A stretch of 41,584 nucleotides of DNA from Paenarthrobacter nitroguajacolicus (GCF_029952445.1 NZ_JAQPPK010000035.1:1-41584); one strand, 5' to 3'. Numbered from the stretch's first letter, positions 7,685 through 16,951 are shown. Made by a program: numbers and translations. The notes: generated by a model not told the origin, from the sequence alone.

Positions 7685-9097
7685 ATGATCCATCCGACCA
7701 GGACGACGGCCTCCGTCGAAACCCCCACATCGAGCGAGACCAGCTCCAAGTTCAAACGCCGCTTCATGGTGCGGCTAGTCGCTGTTTTTATCGGCGGGAT
7801 GTTCCTCGACGGTTACATCCTTGGAATCATTGGTCCCGTCACCGGACTCATCCGGCCGGATCTCCAGCTCGACGAAATATCTCTGGGCCTGATCGCTGCG
7901 GGCCCGCTGGTTGGCATCTTCGTCGGCTCCCCGCTGGCAGGGTGGGCTGCTGACAAGTTCGGACGCAAGCCCATGTTCCTCGTGGACATGGGCCTCTTCC
8001 TGGCGGCCTCGGCGGCACAGTTCTTCGTAACATCCGGAGACGGGGCCGTGATCCAGCTGGTTGCCATCCGGTTCTTCATGGGCGTCGCGATCGGCGGCGA
8101 GTACTCAATCGGTGGGCCACTGCTCTCAGAGTTCTCCCCTCCAAAGCTCCGAGGGCGATTGCTCGGGCTGACCCTGATCGCGTGGTACGTCGGTTTCATG
8201 GTGGCGTTCATCATCGGCACGGTACTGCACGACGCCGGCACCCCGTGGCGCATCGTGATCGGCACGAGCACGATCCTCGCTTTCGTCCTGTTCATCGCCC
8301 GCTTGGGCCTCCCCGAATCACCGAGCTGGCTCATCACGAAGGGACGGCATAAGGAAGCGCTCGAGATCGCACGCAGGTACGTCGAATCACCCCAGATGCG
8401 CGACAGCATCACCGAGGAGATGGACCTGAGGATGATCCAGGATGCCCAGGCCGCGAAGAGCAAAACCAAAATCAAGAACGCCTCGTTCGGCATGCTTTTC
8501 TCGAAGCAGTACTGGCGCACCACGCTCTTCACCTCAGGTTTTTGGTTCTGCGCGGTCACTCCGTACTTCGCAATCGCGACCTTTGCCGACGACGTGCTGA
8601 ACCAATTCGGCTTTGGTGGCGGCTGGACGGGTGGAGTCGGCCTGTCCGCACTTGCCGCCGCGGGCGTTGTCACCACAGTACTTTTGATCGACAAGCTCGG
8701 CCGTCGAATCCTCACCGTGCCCGGGCAGTGGCTCTGCGCAGGCATCCTGCTGGTCATCGGCGTCTGGGCGGACGCGCCCGCGATCCTGGTGCTTGTCCTG
8801 TTCCTGGCATTCTCCTTCTTCAACGCCGGCTACACCACGATGACCCAGGTCTATCCGGCGGAGATCTTCCCCGGCCACCTGCGCGGCATCGGCATGGGCT
8901 TCGCCGCGTCCTTCAGCCGCATCGGAGCCGCACTCGGCACCTTCGCCCTGCCATGGGCGATCAGCAACATCGGCATGGGTCCAAGCATGGTGGTGGCCGC
9001 CGTCGTCGCACTGCTCGGCGCGATCCTTTCGCAGTGGCTCGCGCCTGAGACAAAGGGGCGCACCCTCGCCGAGATCTCAGCAGACTTCTCCCACTGA
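7685..9097 (+). CDS. MFS transporter, sugar-porter-like (metabolite:H+ symporter)
   Basis: A 470-residue major facilitator transporter of the sugar-porter type. Diagnostic motifs are visible: GWAADKFGRKPMFLVDMG (motif A between TM2 and TM3), LGLPESPSWL (end of TM6), QVYPAEIFPGHLRGIGMG (near TM10/11) and the C-terminal LAPETKGRTLAE (PETKG motif). Such proteins import sugars, organic acids or aromatic acids with protons; the substrate is not predictable. The ATG at 7685 is chosen because AGAAGGGA lies about 9 nt upstream; an upstream in-frame GTG lacks this. A palindrome-bearing promoter lies about 290 bp upstream and no regulator gene is adjacent. Confidence 0.9.
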   Translation: MIHPTRTTASVETPTSSETSSKFKRRFMVRLVAVFIGGMFLDGYILGIIGPVTGLIRPDLQLDEISLGLIAAGPLVGIFVGSPLAGWAADKFGRKPMFLVDMGLFLAASAAQFFVTSGDGAVIQLVAIRFFMGVAIGGEYSIGGPLLSEFSPPKLRGRLLGLTLIAWYVGFMVAFIIGTVLHDAGTPWRIVIGTSTILAFVLFIARLGLPESPSWLITKGRHKEALEIARRYVESPQMRDSITEEMDLRMIQDAQAAKSKTKIKNASFGMLFSKQYWRTTLFTSGFWFCAVTPYFAIATFADDVLNQFGFGGGWTGGVGLSALAAAGVVTTVLLIDKLGRRILTVPGQWLCAGILLVIGVWADAPAILVLVLFLAFSFFNAGYTTMTQVYPAEIFPGHLRGIGMGFAASFSRIGAALGTFALPWAISNIGMGPSMVVAAVVALLGAILSQWLAPETKGRTLAEISADFSH

Positions 9098-9143
9098 CTC
9101 CCAGCCCTGTTGAGTGGCATCTGCGCGGCGTATCCTCGGCCAT

Positions 9144-9629
9144 ATGACGAACTCATCAGGGTCGAATCAGCCAAGTACGCCCGCTACGGAAATCCTTGAG
9201 ACCAATGAATGTTGGGAGTTGCTCCGAGGGGTTTCCGTAGGCCGCCTGGCCGTGGTGGTGGACCACCATCCAGACATCTTTCCCGTGAACTACAAGGTGG
9301 ACCACGGCACCATGGTGTTTCGCACGGGAGAAGGCACCAAGCTGCACGCGGCTCTCAGCGACACCCCTGTTGCGATCGAAGCCGACGGTGTGAACGCTGA
9401 GACCGGAGTTGCGTGGAGCGTGGTGGTCAAGGGCCAGGCAGCGGCCGTAAGCCTGACCCAGGACGTATTGGATACCATCGGCCTCCTGCTCTTCCCCTGG
9501 GAGGCGGGGCAGAAGGACCAGTTCATCCGCATCACCCCCAGCAAGGTGACCGGTCGCCGATTCAAGGTCACAGCGCCAGCCACCTGGTGGACGCCGCTCG
9601 ATGATGCTCCCACAGCGAGGGGCGAATAG
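9144..9629 (+). CDS. Pyridoxamine 5'-phosphate oxidase-like (FMN-binding split barrel) protein
   Basis: A 161-residue protein with the split-barrel flavin-binding pattern of the PPOX-like family (Pyridox_ox_2 type). It opens with LETNECWELLRGVSVGRLAVVVDHHPDIFPVNYKVD (residues 14-49), continues with MVFRTGEGTKLHAAL and EADGVNAETGVAWSVVVKGQA, and ends with a PWEAGQKDQFIRITPSKVTGRRF segment. Members bind FMN, F420 or heme; their substrates are mostly unknown. The ATG at 9144 has no ribosome site, but TATCCT (9131-9136) lies 7 nt before it with a TTGAGT 15 bp further up, which suggests a leaderless transcript. Convergent with the amidohydrolase that ends at 9716. Confidence 0.85.
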   Translation: MTNSSGSNQPSTPATEILETNECWELLRGVSVGRLAVVVDHHPDIFPVNYKVDHGTMVFRTGEGTKLHAALSDTPVAIEADGVNAETGVAWSVVVKGQAAAVSLTQDVLDTIGLLLFPWEAGQKDQFIRITPSKVTGRRFKVTAPATWWTPLDDAPTARGE

Positions 9630-9715
9630 CGGCTGCAGATGAACCCTCCCTCGTTCGGACCCCTCACCGCACAGCGGGAGGAATCACGAACCAGGGCGGG
9701 TTCTTCGCGTAGCGC

Positions 9716-10945
9716 CTAGACCAGTTCCAGCTGGTCCGCCACAACCTTGCCGGCGTGAATGACCGTGCGGTCCTTGCCACGGTCCATGACAGTGGAAGCC
9801 ACCGTTTCGCCGTCCACCAAAAGCAACTCGGCCGGATCGCCAACCTCGACGCCGGGGCGGTGGGCTGCGTCCTTCAGCCGGGTTGCGTTGGGGTCGAGGA
9901 TGCTCGCGCCACCGATGGTGGCGATGGCGAGGCAATGCTCGATGAGCTCGTCTTTCCGGAAGCCGTGGGTAAAGGCAAGCTGCCAGGTCCGGTCCAGCAT
10001 GTCGGTATTCCCGTAGGGGGACCAGTAGTCGCGCTGCCCGTCCTCACCCAAGCCCAAACGAACACCGGCCTCGGTCAGCAAAGGTATGGGCAGTTGTCCG
10101 GAAGCAGAAGGTGCCACCGATGCCAAGGAAACGTCGAGCTCCGCGAAGGCATCGATCAGCCTGCGCGTCGTGGCCTCATTGACGCTGCCCAGTTGGTAGG
10201 CGTGTGACATGGTGACCTTGCCTTGCATCCCCAGCGCGCGGGTGCGCTCCAACACCAGGTCAGTGCTGAAGACGCCGAGTTCGCCGGGCTCGTGGAGGTG
10301 GATGTCGATGGGCACTTGGTACTTTTCCGCGAGCCCAAAAACGATGTCCAAGTGCTTGGCAGGATCCCGGTCAAGGGTGCATGGATCGATCCCACCCATG
10401 ACGTTGGCTCCGGCCTTCAGCGCCTCTTCCATGAGTTCCACGGTGCCTTCTTCCAGCAGCAATCCGGCCTGGGGGAAGGCGATGATGTCCACGGATGCCT
10501 GCCCCGCGAACTTCTCCTTGGCGGCAGCAACGGCGTCGAAACGCTCCAGGCGGCAGTCCACGTCAACTTGCGCGTAAGAGCGGACACGCGTGGTGCCGCG
10601 CGCGATCATCCGGCCCAACGTGTCATTCACGCGGTCCTGCAACGGAACCTCGGCGTTGCGCCAGTTCTGCCGGTCGTTCATCATCATGGTCCAGACGCCA
10701 GGGCCACCCGTGTGTTCCCGGAAGGGCAGTCCGATCCGGGTGGAATCCAGGTGGACGTGGACATCCGAGAAGGACGGAAGCAGGATGCGGCCCCGCCCTT
10801 CCACGACTGTCACGCCATCGGGCACGGCACGGCCGGCATCATGGGGTTCGACGCCGGTGATCTTGCCACCTGCTTCGCCCGCAACAATCGTGACGTCGCT
10901 GAGCGCTTGCCCCCAGGGACGGGCGGCGCGGATCAGGGTGTTCAC
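9716..10945 (-). CDS. Amidohydrolase, cytosine-deaminase-like
   Basis: A 409-residue metal-dependent hydrolase closest in pattern to cytosine deaminase (CodA). Metal and catalytic residues are visible: H63xH65 (DVHVHLD), H216 and E219 (DIHLHEPGE), H248 (MSHAYQLG) and D302 (LGLGEDGQRDYWSPYGN). Compared with E. coli CodA, as I recall it, the residue after the catalytic Asp (D314, a substrate-contact residue) is glycine here. The substrate is therefore probably not cytosine itself, but a related cyclic amide or amidine. AAGGAG lies 7 nt before the start. It is the last gene of the peptide-type ABC operon, 23 bp after the last ATPase gene, and would act on the imported compound. Confidence 0.85.
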   Translation of the reverse strand: MNTLIRAARPWGQALSDVTIVAGEAGGKITGVEPHDAGRAVPDGVTVVEGRGRILLPSFSDVHVHLDSTRIGLPFREHTGGPGVWTMMMNDRQNWRNAEVPLQDRVNDTLGRMIARGTTRVRSYAQVDVDCRLERFDAVAAAKEKFAGQASVDIIAFPQAGLLLEEGTVELMEEALKAGANVMGGIDPCTLDRDPAKHLDIVFGLAEKYQVPIDIHLHEPGELGVFSTDLVLERTRALGMQGKVTMSHAYQLGSVNEATTRRLIDAFAELDVSLASVAPSASGQLPIPLLTEAGVRLGLGEDGQRDYWSPYGNTDMLDRTWQLAFTHGFRKDELIEHCLAIATIGGASILDPNATRLKDAAHRPGVEVGDPAELLLVDGETVASTVMDRGKDRTVIHAGKVVADQLELV

Positions 10946-10968
10946 TGTTTACTCCTTTGATAGTGGGT

Positions 10969-11991
10969 CTATTGAACGCCGGCCAGGGCCGCTGCGGCCA
11001 CACCCGAGTGGTGGCAGGCCGGAGTGGACGGTGTGGCCGCTGTGGGAATCTCGCTGATGCAGCGCTGGCGTTGCTCTTCAGGAAGTGTCCCGATCAAGGG
11101 GCAACGCGTCCGGAACACACAACCGCTTGGCGGATTTGCCGGAGAGGGCAAATCGCCGCGGAGCCGGATCTTGACCTGTTCGCGGGCAGCCCGCGGATCC
11201 GGCAGCGGAACGGCGGAGAGCAGGGCCTTGGTGTAAGGGTGCAGGGGATTGCCGAACAAAGAATCCCGGTTTCCCTTTTCCACGATTTTGCCCAGGTACA
11301 TCACCGCAACGTCGTCGGAAATGTGCCGGACTACTGAAAGATCGTGGGCGATGAAGATGTAGGCCACACCGGTATCACGCTGGATCTGCTGCAGGAGGTT
11401 CACCACCTGGGCCTGTACGGAGACGTCCAACGCGGAAACGGGCTCATCGCACACAATCACAGAGGGATTCAGCGAGATGGCCCGGGCGATGCCCACACGT
11501 TGCCGTTGGCCGCCGGAAAACTCATGCGGGAACCGGTTGTAGTGCTCGGGTTTGAGGCCCACCTGGTCCAGAAGTTCCTTCACACGGTTCTTGAGGCCTC
11601 CCGGTGGATTGATCTTCTGCGCCACCATGGGAGCGGCGATGGCCGTGCCCACGGTCTGGCGCGGGTTCAGCGACGCGAAGGGATCCTGGAAAATCATCTG
11701 GACTTTGCGGCGGAAGTTGTAAAGGTCCCGGCCGCGCAACTGGCTGATGTCGACGCCGTCGATCATGATCCGTCCGCCCGTCGGCTCCATGAGCCTGGCC
11801 ACCATCCGTCCGGTGGTCGACTTACCGCAACCGGACTCACCCACGAGCCCCAGGGTCTGGCCGCGGGCAAGACTGAACGATACGCCGTCGACCGCTTTGA
11901 CCGAACGCTTAGCGGCACCCGGCAGCAACCCGCCCTTGAGCGGGAAGTGCTTTTGCAGGTTCTCCACCTGGAGAATTGGCTGGTGTTCCAT
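10969..11991 (-). CDS. ABC transporter ATP-binding protein, DppF/OppF type
   Basis: The second ATPase of a peptide/opine/nickel-type ABC importer, 340 residues. Walker A (GLVGESGCGKSTTGRM), the Q-loop, the signature (FSGGQRQRVGIARA) and Walker B (VIVCDEPVSALD) are complete. The C-terminal oligopeptide-transporter extension with paired cysteines (GCVFRTRCPLI) is present, as in the DppD/DppF family. The start lies 7 bp after the stop of the DppD-type ATPase. It would pair with that ATPase to power the two permeases of the same operon. The substrate is set by the binding protein and is unknown; the neighbouring amidohydrolases suggest a small nitrogen-containing compound rather than peptides. 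Confidence 0.93.
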   Translation of the reverse strand: MEHQPILQVENLQKHFPLKGGLLPGAAKRSVKAVDGVSFSLARGQTLGLVGESGCGKSTTGRMVARLMEPTGGRIMIDGVDISQLRGRDLYNFRRKVQMIFQDPFASLNPRQTVGTAIAAPMVAQKINPPGGLKNRVKELLDQVGLKPEHYNRFPHEFSGGQRQRVGIARAISLNPSVIVCDEPVSALDVSVQAQVVNLLQQIQRDTGVAYIFIAHDLSVVRHISDDVAVMYLGKIVEKGNRDSLFGNPLHPYTKALLSAVPLPDPRAAREQVKIRLRGDLPSPANPPSGCVFRTRCPLIGTLPEEQRQRCISEIPTAATPSTPACHHSGVAAAALAGVQ

Positions 11992-11998
11992 GGGGTTC

Positions 11999-13045
11999 CT
12001 AACGCGAAGTCCGGATGGTGATGATTTGCGGGCCGCTCAGGTGGCAGCGCTTGCCGTGGCCGGCTTCAACCGTCAGTTCGGGCCGCTCCTTGGCGCATTT
12101 ACCCTCGCCGACGAGTTCGGCGTACTGGCACCGGGCGCTAAAGATGCAGCCCTTGGGCAGGTCAAGGAGCGACGGCGGCTGGCCGGGGATCGGATTCAGT
12201 TCGCCTGCGGCGGTGCTCAGCGTGGGCATTGAGTTGAGCAGCCCCAGGGTGTACGGGTGCTGGGTGTCGTAGAAGATCTCGTCCACCGGCCCGGATTCGA
12301 CGCACTGGCCGCCGTACATGACCAGCACGTCGTCGCAGACCTCCGCTACCACGCCGAGGTCGTGCGTGATGAGGATCAGTGCGGAGTTGGTCTCCTCCTG
12401 GAGTTCGGACATGAGGTCCAGGATCTGCGCTTGGACCGTCACGTCCAGGGCGGTGGTGGGTTCGTCGGCGATCAACAGCTCGGGCTCGCAGATCAGCGCC
12501 ATCGCGATCATGGCACGCTGCCGCATGCCGCCGGAGAAATGGTGGGGGTACTCGTCGTAGCGCTGCTCCGGGCTTGGAATACCCACCCTTCCCAGCATGT
12601 CGACGGCGGCTGCCCGGGCCTGCTTCTTGCTCGCTTTGTTGTGGACGAGGTATGCCTCGGCGATCTGGTGGCCCACCGTGTAGAAGGGGTGCAGGGCTGA
12701 GAGCGGATCCTGGAAGATCATGCCGATGTTGCGGCCGCGCAGCTGCCGCATCGCGGACTCGGGGAGCGTGACCAGGTCCTTGCCCTGGAACATGGCTTGT
12801 CCGGTGACCTGGGCGGACGTGCCTTTGAGCAGGCCCATCAAGGCCTGGCTCGTCACTGATTTTCCGGAGCCGGACTCGCCAACGATTCCCAGCGTTTGGC
12901 CGCGTTCCAGAGTGAAGTCCATGCCGTTGACCGCGGAGACCAAACCGTCGTCCGTCGGGAACTTCACGGAGAGATTGCGGACCTCGAGGAAGGCGTCCGT
13001 GGCTGTGGCACCCGCTGTCGGGGCGCTGGTGTGCAGTTGTGTCAT
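11999..13045 (-). CDS. ABC transporter ATP-binding protein, DppD/OppD type
   Basis: The first ATPase of the peptide-type importer, 348 residues. Walker A (GIVGESGSGKSVTSQAL), the signature (FSGGMRQRAMIAMAL), Walker B (LLIADEPTTALD) and the switch histidine (ILITHDLGVVAEV) are intact. A C-terminal domain carries the GCIFSARCQYAE cysteine motif of the family. Its ATG overlaps the TGA of the DppB-type permease (ATGA, 4 nt), so the two are translationally coupled. It is followed after 7 bp by the DppF-type ATPase. Confidence 0.93.
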   Translation of the reverse strand: MTQLHTSAPTAGATATDAFLEVRNLSVKFPTDDGLVSAVNGMDFTLERGQTLGIVGESGSGKSVTSQALMGLLKGTSAQVTGQAMFQGKDLVTLPESAMRQLRGRNIGMIFQDPLSALHPFYTVGHQIAEAYLVHNKASKKQARAAAVDMLGRVGIPSPEQRYDEYPHHFSGGMRQRAMIAMALICEPELLIADEPTTALDVTVQAQILDLMSELQEETNSALILITHDLGVVAEVCDDVLVMYGGQCVESGPVDEIFYDTQHPYTLGLLNSMPTLSTAAGELNPIPGQPPSLLDLPKGCIFSARCQYAELVGEGKCAKERPELTVEAGHGKRCHLSGPQIITIRTSR

Positions 13046-14043
13046 TGGAGCCTCACTCGGGGGTCGATGGCGGCATAGGCGAGGTCCACGGCAACGTTTG
13101 CGACGATCACGAAGAACGCAGCCAGCATGGTGATGGCCATGGTGACTGGAAGATCACCTGAAATGGCGGCATGCACCGCGGTGAAGCCCAGGCCGGGAAC
13201 GGAGAAGATCTGCTCCGTGAGGACCGCGCCACCGAGCAACAGGCCAATGTCCATTCCAAGCATCGTCACCACCGGGGTGATGCCCGCCCGGACGCCGTGC
13301 TTGAACGTGACGGTCCGGGGTGCCAGGCCTTTCGCACGGGCGGTCCGGATGAAGTCCTCACCAAAGGTCTCGATCATGTTGGTGCGGGTGACACGAATGT
13401 AGGAGGCGCTGAAGAGAACGGCCAAGGCGATCCATGGGAGCAAATAGTTGGCCACCCACGCCCCCGGGCCCTGTGGACCGAACGGGCTGTTGATCTCGTT
13501 GGTGGTGAACGGCAGCAGATGCAGTTGGTTCACGAACAGGAGCAGCAGGAACAAACCGGTCACGGGGATGGGCAGCGAAACCCCAACCGAGGCCGCGCCC
13601 ACAATGAACTTGTCCACGGGTGAGCCCTTCCGGAGGGCAGCCATCAGGCCGAGCCCGACGCCCGTGATGGTCCACAGCACCAATGCGCCGATGGCCATGG
13701 AAAACGTATAGGGCAAGGAGCGGGCGATGATGTCCGCGACGTTCTCGTTGGTTTGGAAGGACTTGCCCAGGCAGGGCCATTCGCAAAGCGTCTGGGCTCC
13801 CGGGGCTCCGATCATCCGTGACGAAAAGAGGCCGCGGACGTAATCGAAGTACTGGAGAAAGAAGGGCTGGTCCATACCTAAAGCAACCCGGGCTTCGGAG
13901 ACCCGCTCGGGCGTGCACTCCTGGCCGCAGGCAGCGGCGGCGGGATCTGAGGGTCCGAGCTGGAACAGCGTAAAGGTGATGAAACTTACCGCGAAAAGGA
14001 GCAGGACCAATGATCCGGCCCGGCGAAGAATGAAAGTCATCAT
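13042..14043 (-). CDS. ABC transporter permease, DppB/OppB type
   Basis: Membrane permease of 333 residues. It has the N-terminal DppB signature (ILRRAGSLVLLLFAVSFITF, then LGPSDPA), an extracytoplasmic loop with two cysteines (AAACGQECTPE), five further membrane segments and the cytoplasmic EAA loop (IRTARAKGLAPRTVTFKHGVRAG). It ends in VDLAYAAIDPRVRLQ, the usual DppB end. It follows the binding protein gene after 66 bp that contain a 10-bp hairpin, and is coupled by a 4-nt overlap to the DppD-type gene. Confidence 0.93.
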   Translation of the reverse strand: MMTFILRRAGSLVLLLFAVSFITFTLFQLGPSDPAAAACGQECTPERVSEARVALGMDQPFFLQYFDYVRGLFSSRMIGAPGAQTLCEWPCLGKSFQTNENVADIIARSLPYTFSMAIGALVLWTITGVGLGLMAALRKGSPVDKFIVGAASVGVSLPIPVTGLFLLLLFVNQLHLLPFTTNEINSPFGPQGPGAWVANYLLPWIALAVLFSASYIRVTRTNMIETFGEDFIRTARAKGLAPRTVTFKHGVRAGITPVVTMLGMDIGLLLGGAVLTEQIFSVPGLGFTAVHAAISGDLPVTMAITMLAAFFVIVANVAVDLAYAAIDPRVRLQ

Positions 14044-14053
14044 GGTGGTGGTT

Positions 14054-14083
14054 GCGGGCCGCCCGCAGATGCAGGCGGCCCGC
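14054..14083 (-). other. Intra-operon hairpin after the peptide-type binding protein gene
   Basis: A perfect 10-bp GC stem (GCGGGCCGCC / GGCGGCCCGC) with a 10-nt loop lies between the binding protein stop and the DppB-type start. No U-tract follows. It may be a partial terminator or an RNA-stabilising structure that keeps the binding protein in excess over the permease and ATPases. Confidence 0.6.
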
Positions 14084-14109
14084 TTCTCCTTCTGGTTTCC
14101 GAAGCCCGG

Positions 14110-15834
14110 TTAGTGCTCGACGCCGACGATCGAGAGGTCGATGCCGCCGAAGAAGTAGCCCACTTGGGCATTGCGGACCTTCGAACCCACCACGCTGTTG
14201 GTGTGGGTGCGGATGAGCGGCACGATCGGGTAGGTCTTCAACGCCGTACCGAACGCTTCGGACCACTTCTTACCGAGTTCCTCCGAAGAGCCATCGGTGT
14301 TGCGCAGTTCGAACATCGTCTTGGAAACCACGGGATCAAAGTAGCGGGAGGTGTTGGAGAAGCCGTAGCTCGTGCCGTCATTGTTCGGTCCCAGCAAAGG
14401 ATCAGCCGAGGTGCGGACGGAGGCGGGATCGGCCCCGCCGCACCAACCGGAGCGGCCCATGTCCGGAAGTTGTTCACTTGCCAGGATCGAGTAGTAGTTG
14501 GGCGCCGGGATTGCTACGAGCTCCACGTCGATTCCCAAGGCCTTCAGGTTCTGCTGGACCACTGTGCCGGTGTTCTTGAAGGCATCGCGGTTGTTGGCGT
14601 ACCCGTAGGTGAGGGTCTTGGGGTATTCCTTGCCCTCAAGGAGCTTCTTGGCTTCTTCCAGCTTGGGCTTGCCGGCGGGGTCCAGCTCAAGCGGTGTTTC
14701 GACGTAGCCGCGCATCTTGTCGTTGAGCGGGCTCTGGGTCAGTTCGCCAAAGCGACGTCCGCCGTACTGGACCAGGATGGACTGGCGATCCAGGGCCAAC
14801 GCGATCGCCTTGCGGACATCCGGGTCCTTGATCTTCTCCGTGTTCAGGCTCAGGACGTCGTTGCAGCCGAGGAGTCCGGAAGCCACACGGTCCTTTACCT
14901 TGGCGTCAGCCAGCTTTGCGGAGTCCGAGGTCTGAAGAGCGCCGTTGGAATCGAGGGTGATGGCGTTCGGATCGGAGTCAGCGAGCAGTTGCTGGCTGAT
15001 GGTTGCCTGGGAAGTGGACAAGGAGAAGCTGAACGTGTCCGGGAGGGCGGAACGGTTCGGGTCCGTGGCAGGATCCCAGTGCGGGTTGCGGACCAGTTTC
15101 AGCGACTTTCCACGGTTGTAGGACTCCACCATGTACGGACCCGAGGACACCGGGTGGTTGGTGTAGTCGAGTTTGCTGTCTTTGGCCTTAGGGACCGGCG
15201 CCGTGTTGGAACGCGATGCCAGTGCCGGGAACTCTGCGAACGGCTTCTTCAAGTGGAACACCACAGTGCGCTCATCAGGTGTTTCAACCGCCTTGAGCAC
15301 AGCGGAAGGATCCTTGTACGGGCCCTTGTACCCACCGGCGTCGAGCGCTGCATTCAACTCCTGCGGCGCCTGGGTGAAGACGTCCTGCGCGAAGGTGCGT
15401 TCCACGCCGTACTTGATGTCGGCGGAGGTGATGGGGGTGCCGTCCTCGAACTTCACGCCTTCCTTGAGGGTGAATGTCCAGCTGAGTCCGTCGTCGGAGA
15501 CCTTGCCGGTGTCGGTCGCGAGGTCAGGGACGACAGTTGGTGGCTGCCCGGCTGTTTCCTTGGCCATGGTGAGCGTCCGGTAGTACAGCTGTCCGACGTT
15601 GGCGGTCTGGACGTAGTTGCTGTTTCCGGGGTCCAGGGTCTGGAAGTCCGAAGACATCAGGACGTTGATGTTGCCGCCCTTGCCGGTGAAGCCGGACTTG
15701 ACCACAACGGGCGCCAGCTCGGTGACGGATTCGGCAGGCTTGGAATTGCCTGGTTGGCTTTGGCCCGCCGCGCAGCCGGTAGCGGCCATTGCGATCAGCA
15801 CGGAAAGCGCCAGTGCTCTCGTGGGGGTTTTCAT
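14110..15834 (-). CDS. ABC transporter substrate-binding lipoprotein, family 5 (DppA/OppA type)
   Basis: A 574-residue extracytoplasmic solute-binding lipoprotein. The signal peptide MKTPTRALALSVLIAMAATGC ends in a lipobox with the modified cysteine at residue 21. The mature part shows SBP family 5 motifs: NVLMSSDFQTLDPGNSNY, TFTLKEGVKFEDGTPITSADIKYGVER and SGPYMVESYNRGKSLKLVRNPHWDP. The start is set at 15834 because TAGGAG lies 5-6 nt upstream; the frame is open further upstream but that part overlaps the DppC-type gene. It sits between the two permease genes. The bound solute is unknown; peptide-type binding proteins also bind nickel, opines, glycosides and other small compounds. Confidence 0.93.
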   Translation of the reverse strand: MKTPTRALALSVLIAMAATGCAAGQSQPGNSKPAESVTELAPVVVKSGFTGKGGNINVLMSSDFQTLDPGNSNYVQTANVGQLYYRTLTMAKETAGQPPTVVPDLATDTGKVSDDGLSWTFTLKEGVKFEDGTPITSADIKYGVERTFAQDVFTQAPQELNAALDAGGYKGPYKDPSAVLKAVETPDERTVVFHLKKPFAEFPALASRSNTAPVPKAKDSKLDYTNHPVSSGPYMVESYNRGKSLKLVRNPHWDPATDPNRSALPDTFSFSLSTSQATISQQLLADSDPNAITLDSNGALQTSDSAKLADAKVKDRVASGLLGCNDVLSLNTEKIKDPDVRKAIALALDRQSILVQYGGRRFGELTQSPLNDKMRGYVETPLELDPAGKPKLEEAKKLLEGKEYPKTLTYGYANNRDAFKNTGTVVQQNLKALGIDVELVAIPAPNYYSILASEQLPDMGRSGWCGGADPASVRTSADPLLGPNNDGTSYGFSNTSRYFDPVVSKTMFELRNTDGSSEELGKKWSEAFGTALKTYPIVPLIRTHTNSVVGSKVRNAQVGYFFGGIDLSIVGVEH

Positions 15835-15872
15835 GATGCTCCTAAGAGGGTGTCGGGTGAAACGGAGGTTTG

Positions 15873-16928
15873 TTAGTGGCGGGACGCCTTGGGATCCAGG
15901 GCGTCCCGGACAGCGTCGCCCAGGAGGTTGAAGGCCAGGACGGTGATGATGAGCATGACGCCAGGGACGGCAAGGAACCATGGATCGCTGAGGTACCAGT
16001 TGCCTGATTGGGCGGCGTTCAGCATCTGGCCCCACGACGGCGTGGGGTCCTTGACGCCGACGCCCAGGAAAGAAAGCGCAGCCTCGGCCGAGATGTTGGT
16101 GGGGATCAGCATGGTGGCGTAGACCAGCACCACACCCATGACGTTGGGGATGATCTGCTTGAACAGGACGCTCAGGTGTGATGCTCCGAAGGACCGCGCG
16201 GCTTCGACGAACTCGCGCTCGCGGAGGCTCAGCACCTGGCCGCGGACGATCCTTGCCAGGTAGGCCCAGCCGAAGAAGCCAAGGATGATCACCAGCGAGG
16301 CCATGGGCAGGAAGCTGCCCTCGCCCAACGGCGTGTCGCGGAGCCGTGATTGCAGGATGGGCGTCAGCGACAGCACCAGCAGCAGGTGGGGGAACGCCAG
16401 GAAGAGATCCATGATCCGGCTGATGATGGCGTCGGTCTTGCCACCGAAGTAGCCGGCTGCGGCGCCAATTACTGTTCCCAGGACGACGGACACTGCCGTG
16501 GAGAGCAACGCGATGGTCAGGGAGACCTGGCCACCGTAGGCAAGCCGGGCAAAGAGATCGCGGCCAAGGCCGGGTTCGACGCCCAGCCAGTGCTGGGCTG
16601 AGGGGTACATGGAGCCGGGGAGGGGCAATCCCGGTGTCTGGAAATCATCCAGGACCTCGGGGCTGGTGTTTGAGGTGAAGGGATCGTTCCCGGACATCGC
16701 GCTGAGCACGGGGGCCAGGACGGCGAACAGCATGATCGCCACTACGACGCACAGGCTGATGAGGGCGATCTTGCTGCGCCTGATCCTCATCCACGCGGTC
16801 GCGAGCAACGTTCGTGCTTCGGCAGTGGCGGCCACTGGGCTCCCCGGCGTCGTTGCCGGTGGGAGCGGCGGACTGCCGGTGTTTGCTTCGACGGACTGTA
16901 TTTGGGTCAACGGTTCTGCTCGATTCAT
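15873..16928 (-). CDS. ABC transporter permease, DppC/OppC type
   Basis: Membrane permease, 351 residues from the ATG at 16928. The N-terminal cytoplasmic stretch (about 45 residues, Pro/Ala rich) precedes WMRIRRSKIALISLCVVVAIMLF, the OppC N-terminal segment. The EAA loop (REFVEAARSFGASHLSVLFKQIIPN) and the C-terminal VLAFNLLGDAVRDALDPKASRH are typical of DppC. The frame is open to 17090, but the region upstream of 16928 holds the promoter and two operators, so the shorter start is preferred. It is the first gene of the six-gene ABC/amidohydrolase operon. Confidence 0.9.
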   Translation of the reverse strand: MNRAEPLTQIQSVEANTGSPPLPPATTPGSPVAATAEARTLLATAWMRIRRSKIALISLCVVVAIMLFAVLAPVLSAMSGNDPFTSNTSPEVLDDFQTPGLPLPGSMYPSAQHWLGVEPGLGRDLFARLAYGGQVSLTIALLSTAVSVVLGTVIGAAAGYFGGKTDAIISRIMDLFLAFPHLLLVLSLTPILQSRLRDTPLGEGSFLPMASLVIILGFFGWAYLARIVRGQVLSLREREFVEAARSFGASHLSVLFKQIIPNVMGVVLVYATMLIPTNISAEAALSFLGVGVKDPTPSWGQMLNAAQSGNWYLSDPWFLAVPGVMLIITVLAFNLLGDAVRDALDPKASRH

Positions 16929-16951
16929 GATCTGGAGCTGGCTCCGGAGTT

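Noticed and set aside
7512..7688. A 58-codon frame ending in ATGA at the MFS transporter start, as a firm gene
   Set aside because: It has no recognised family, a weak ribosome site and mixed codon quality in its second half. I report it only as an observation.
14113..15876. A 587-codon open frame on the plus strand opposite the peptide-type binding protein gene
   Set aside because: It is the mirror of a clear lipoprotein gene in high-GC DNA. It has no family motif or ribosome site, and a biased composition.
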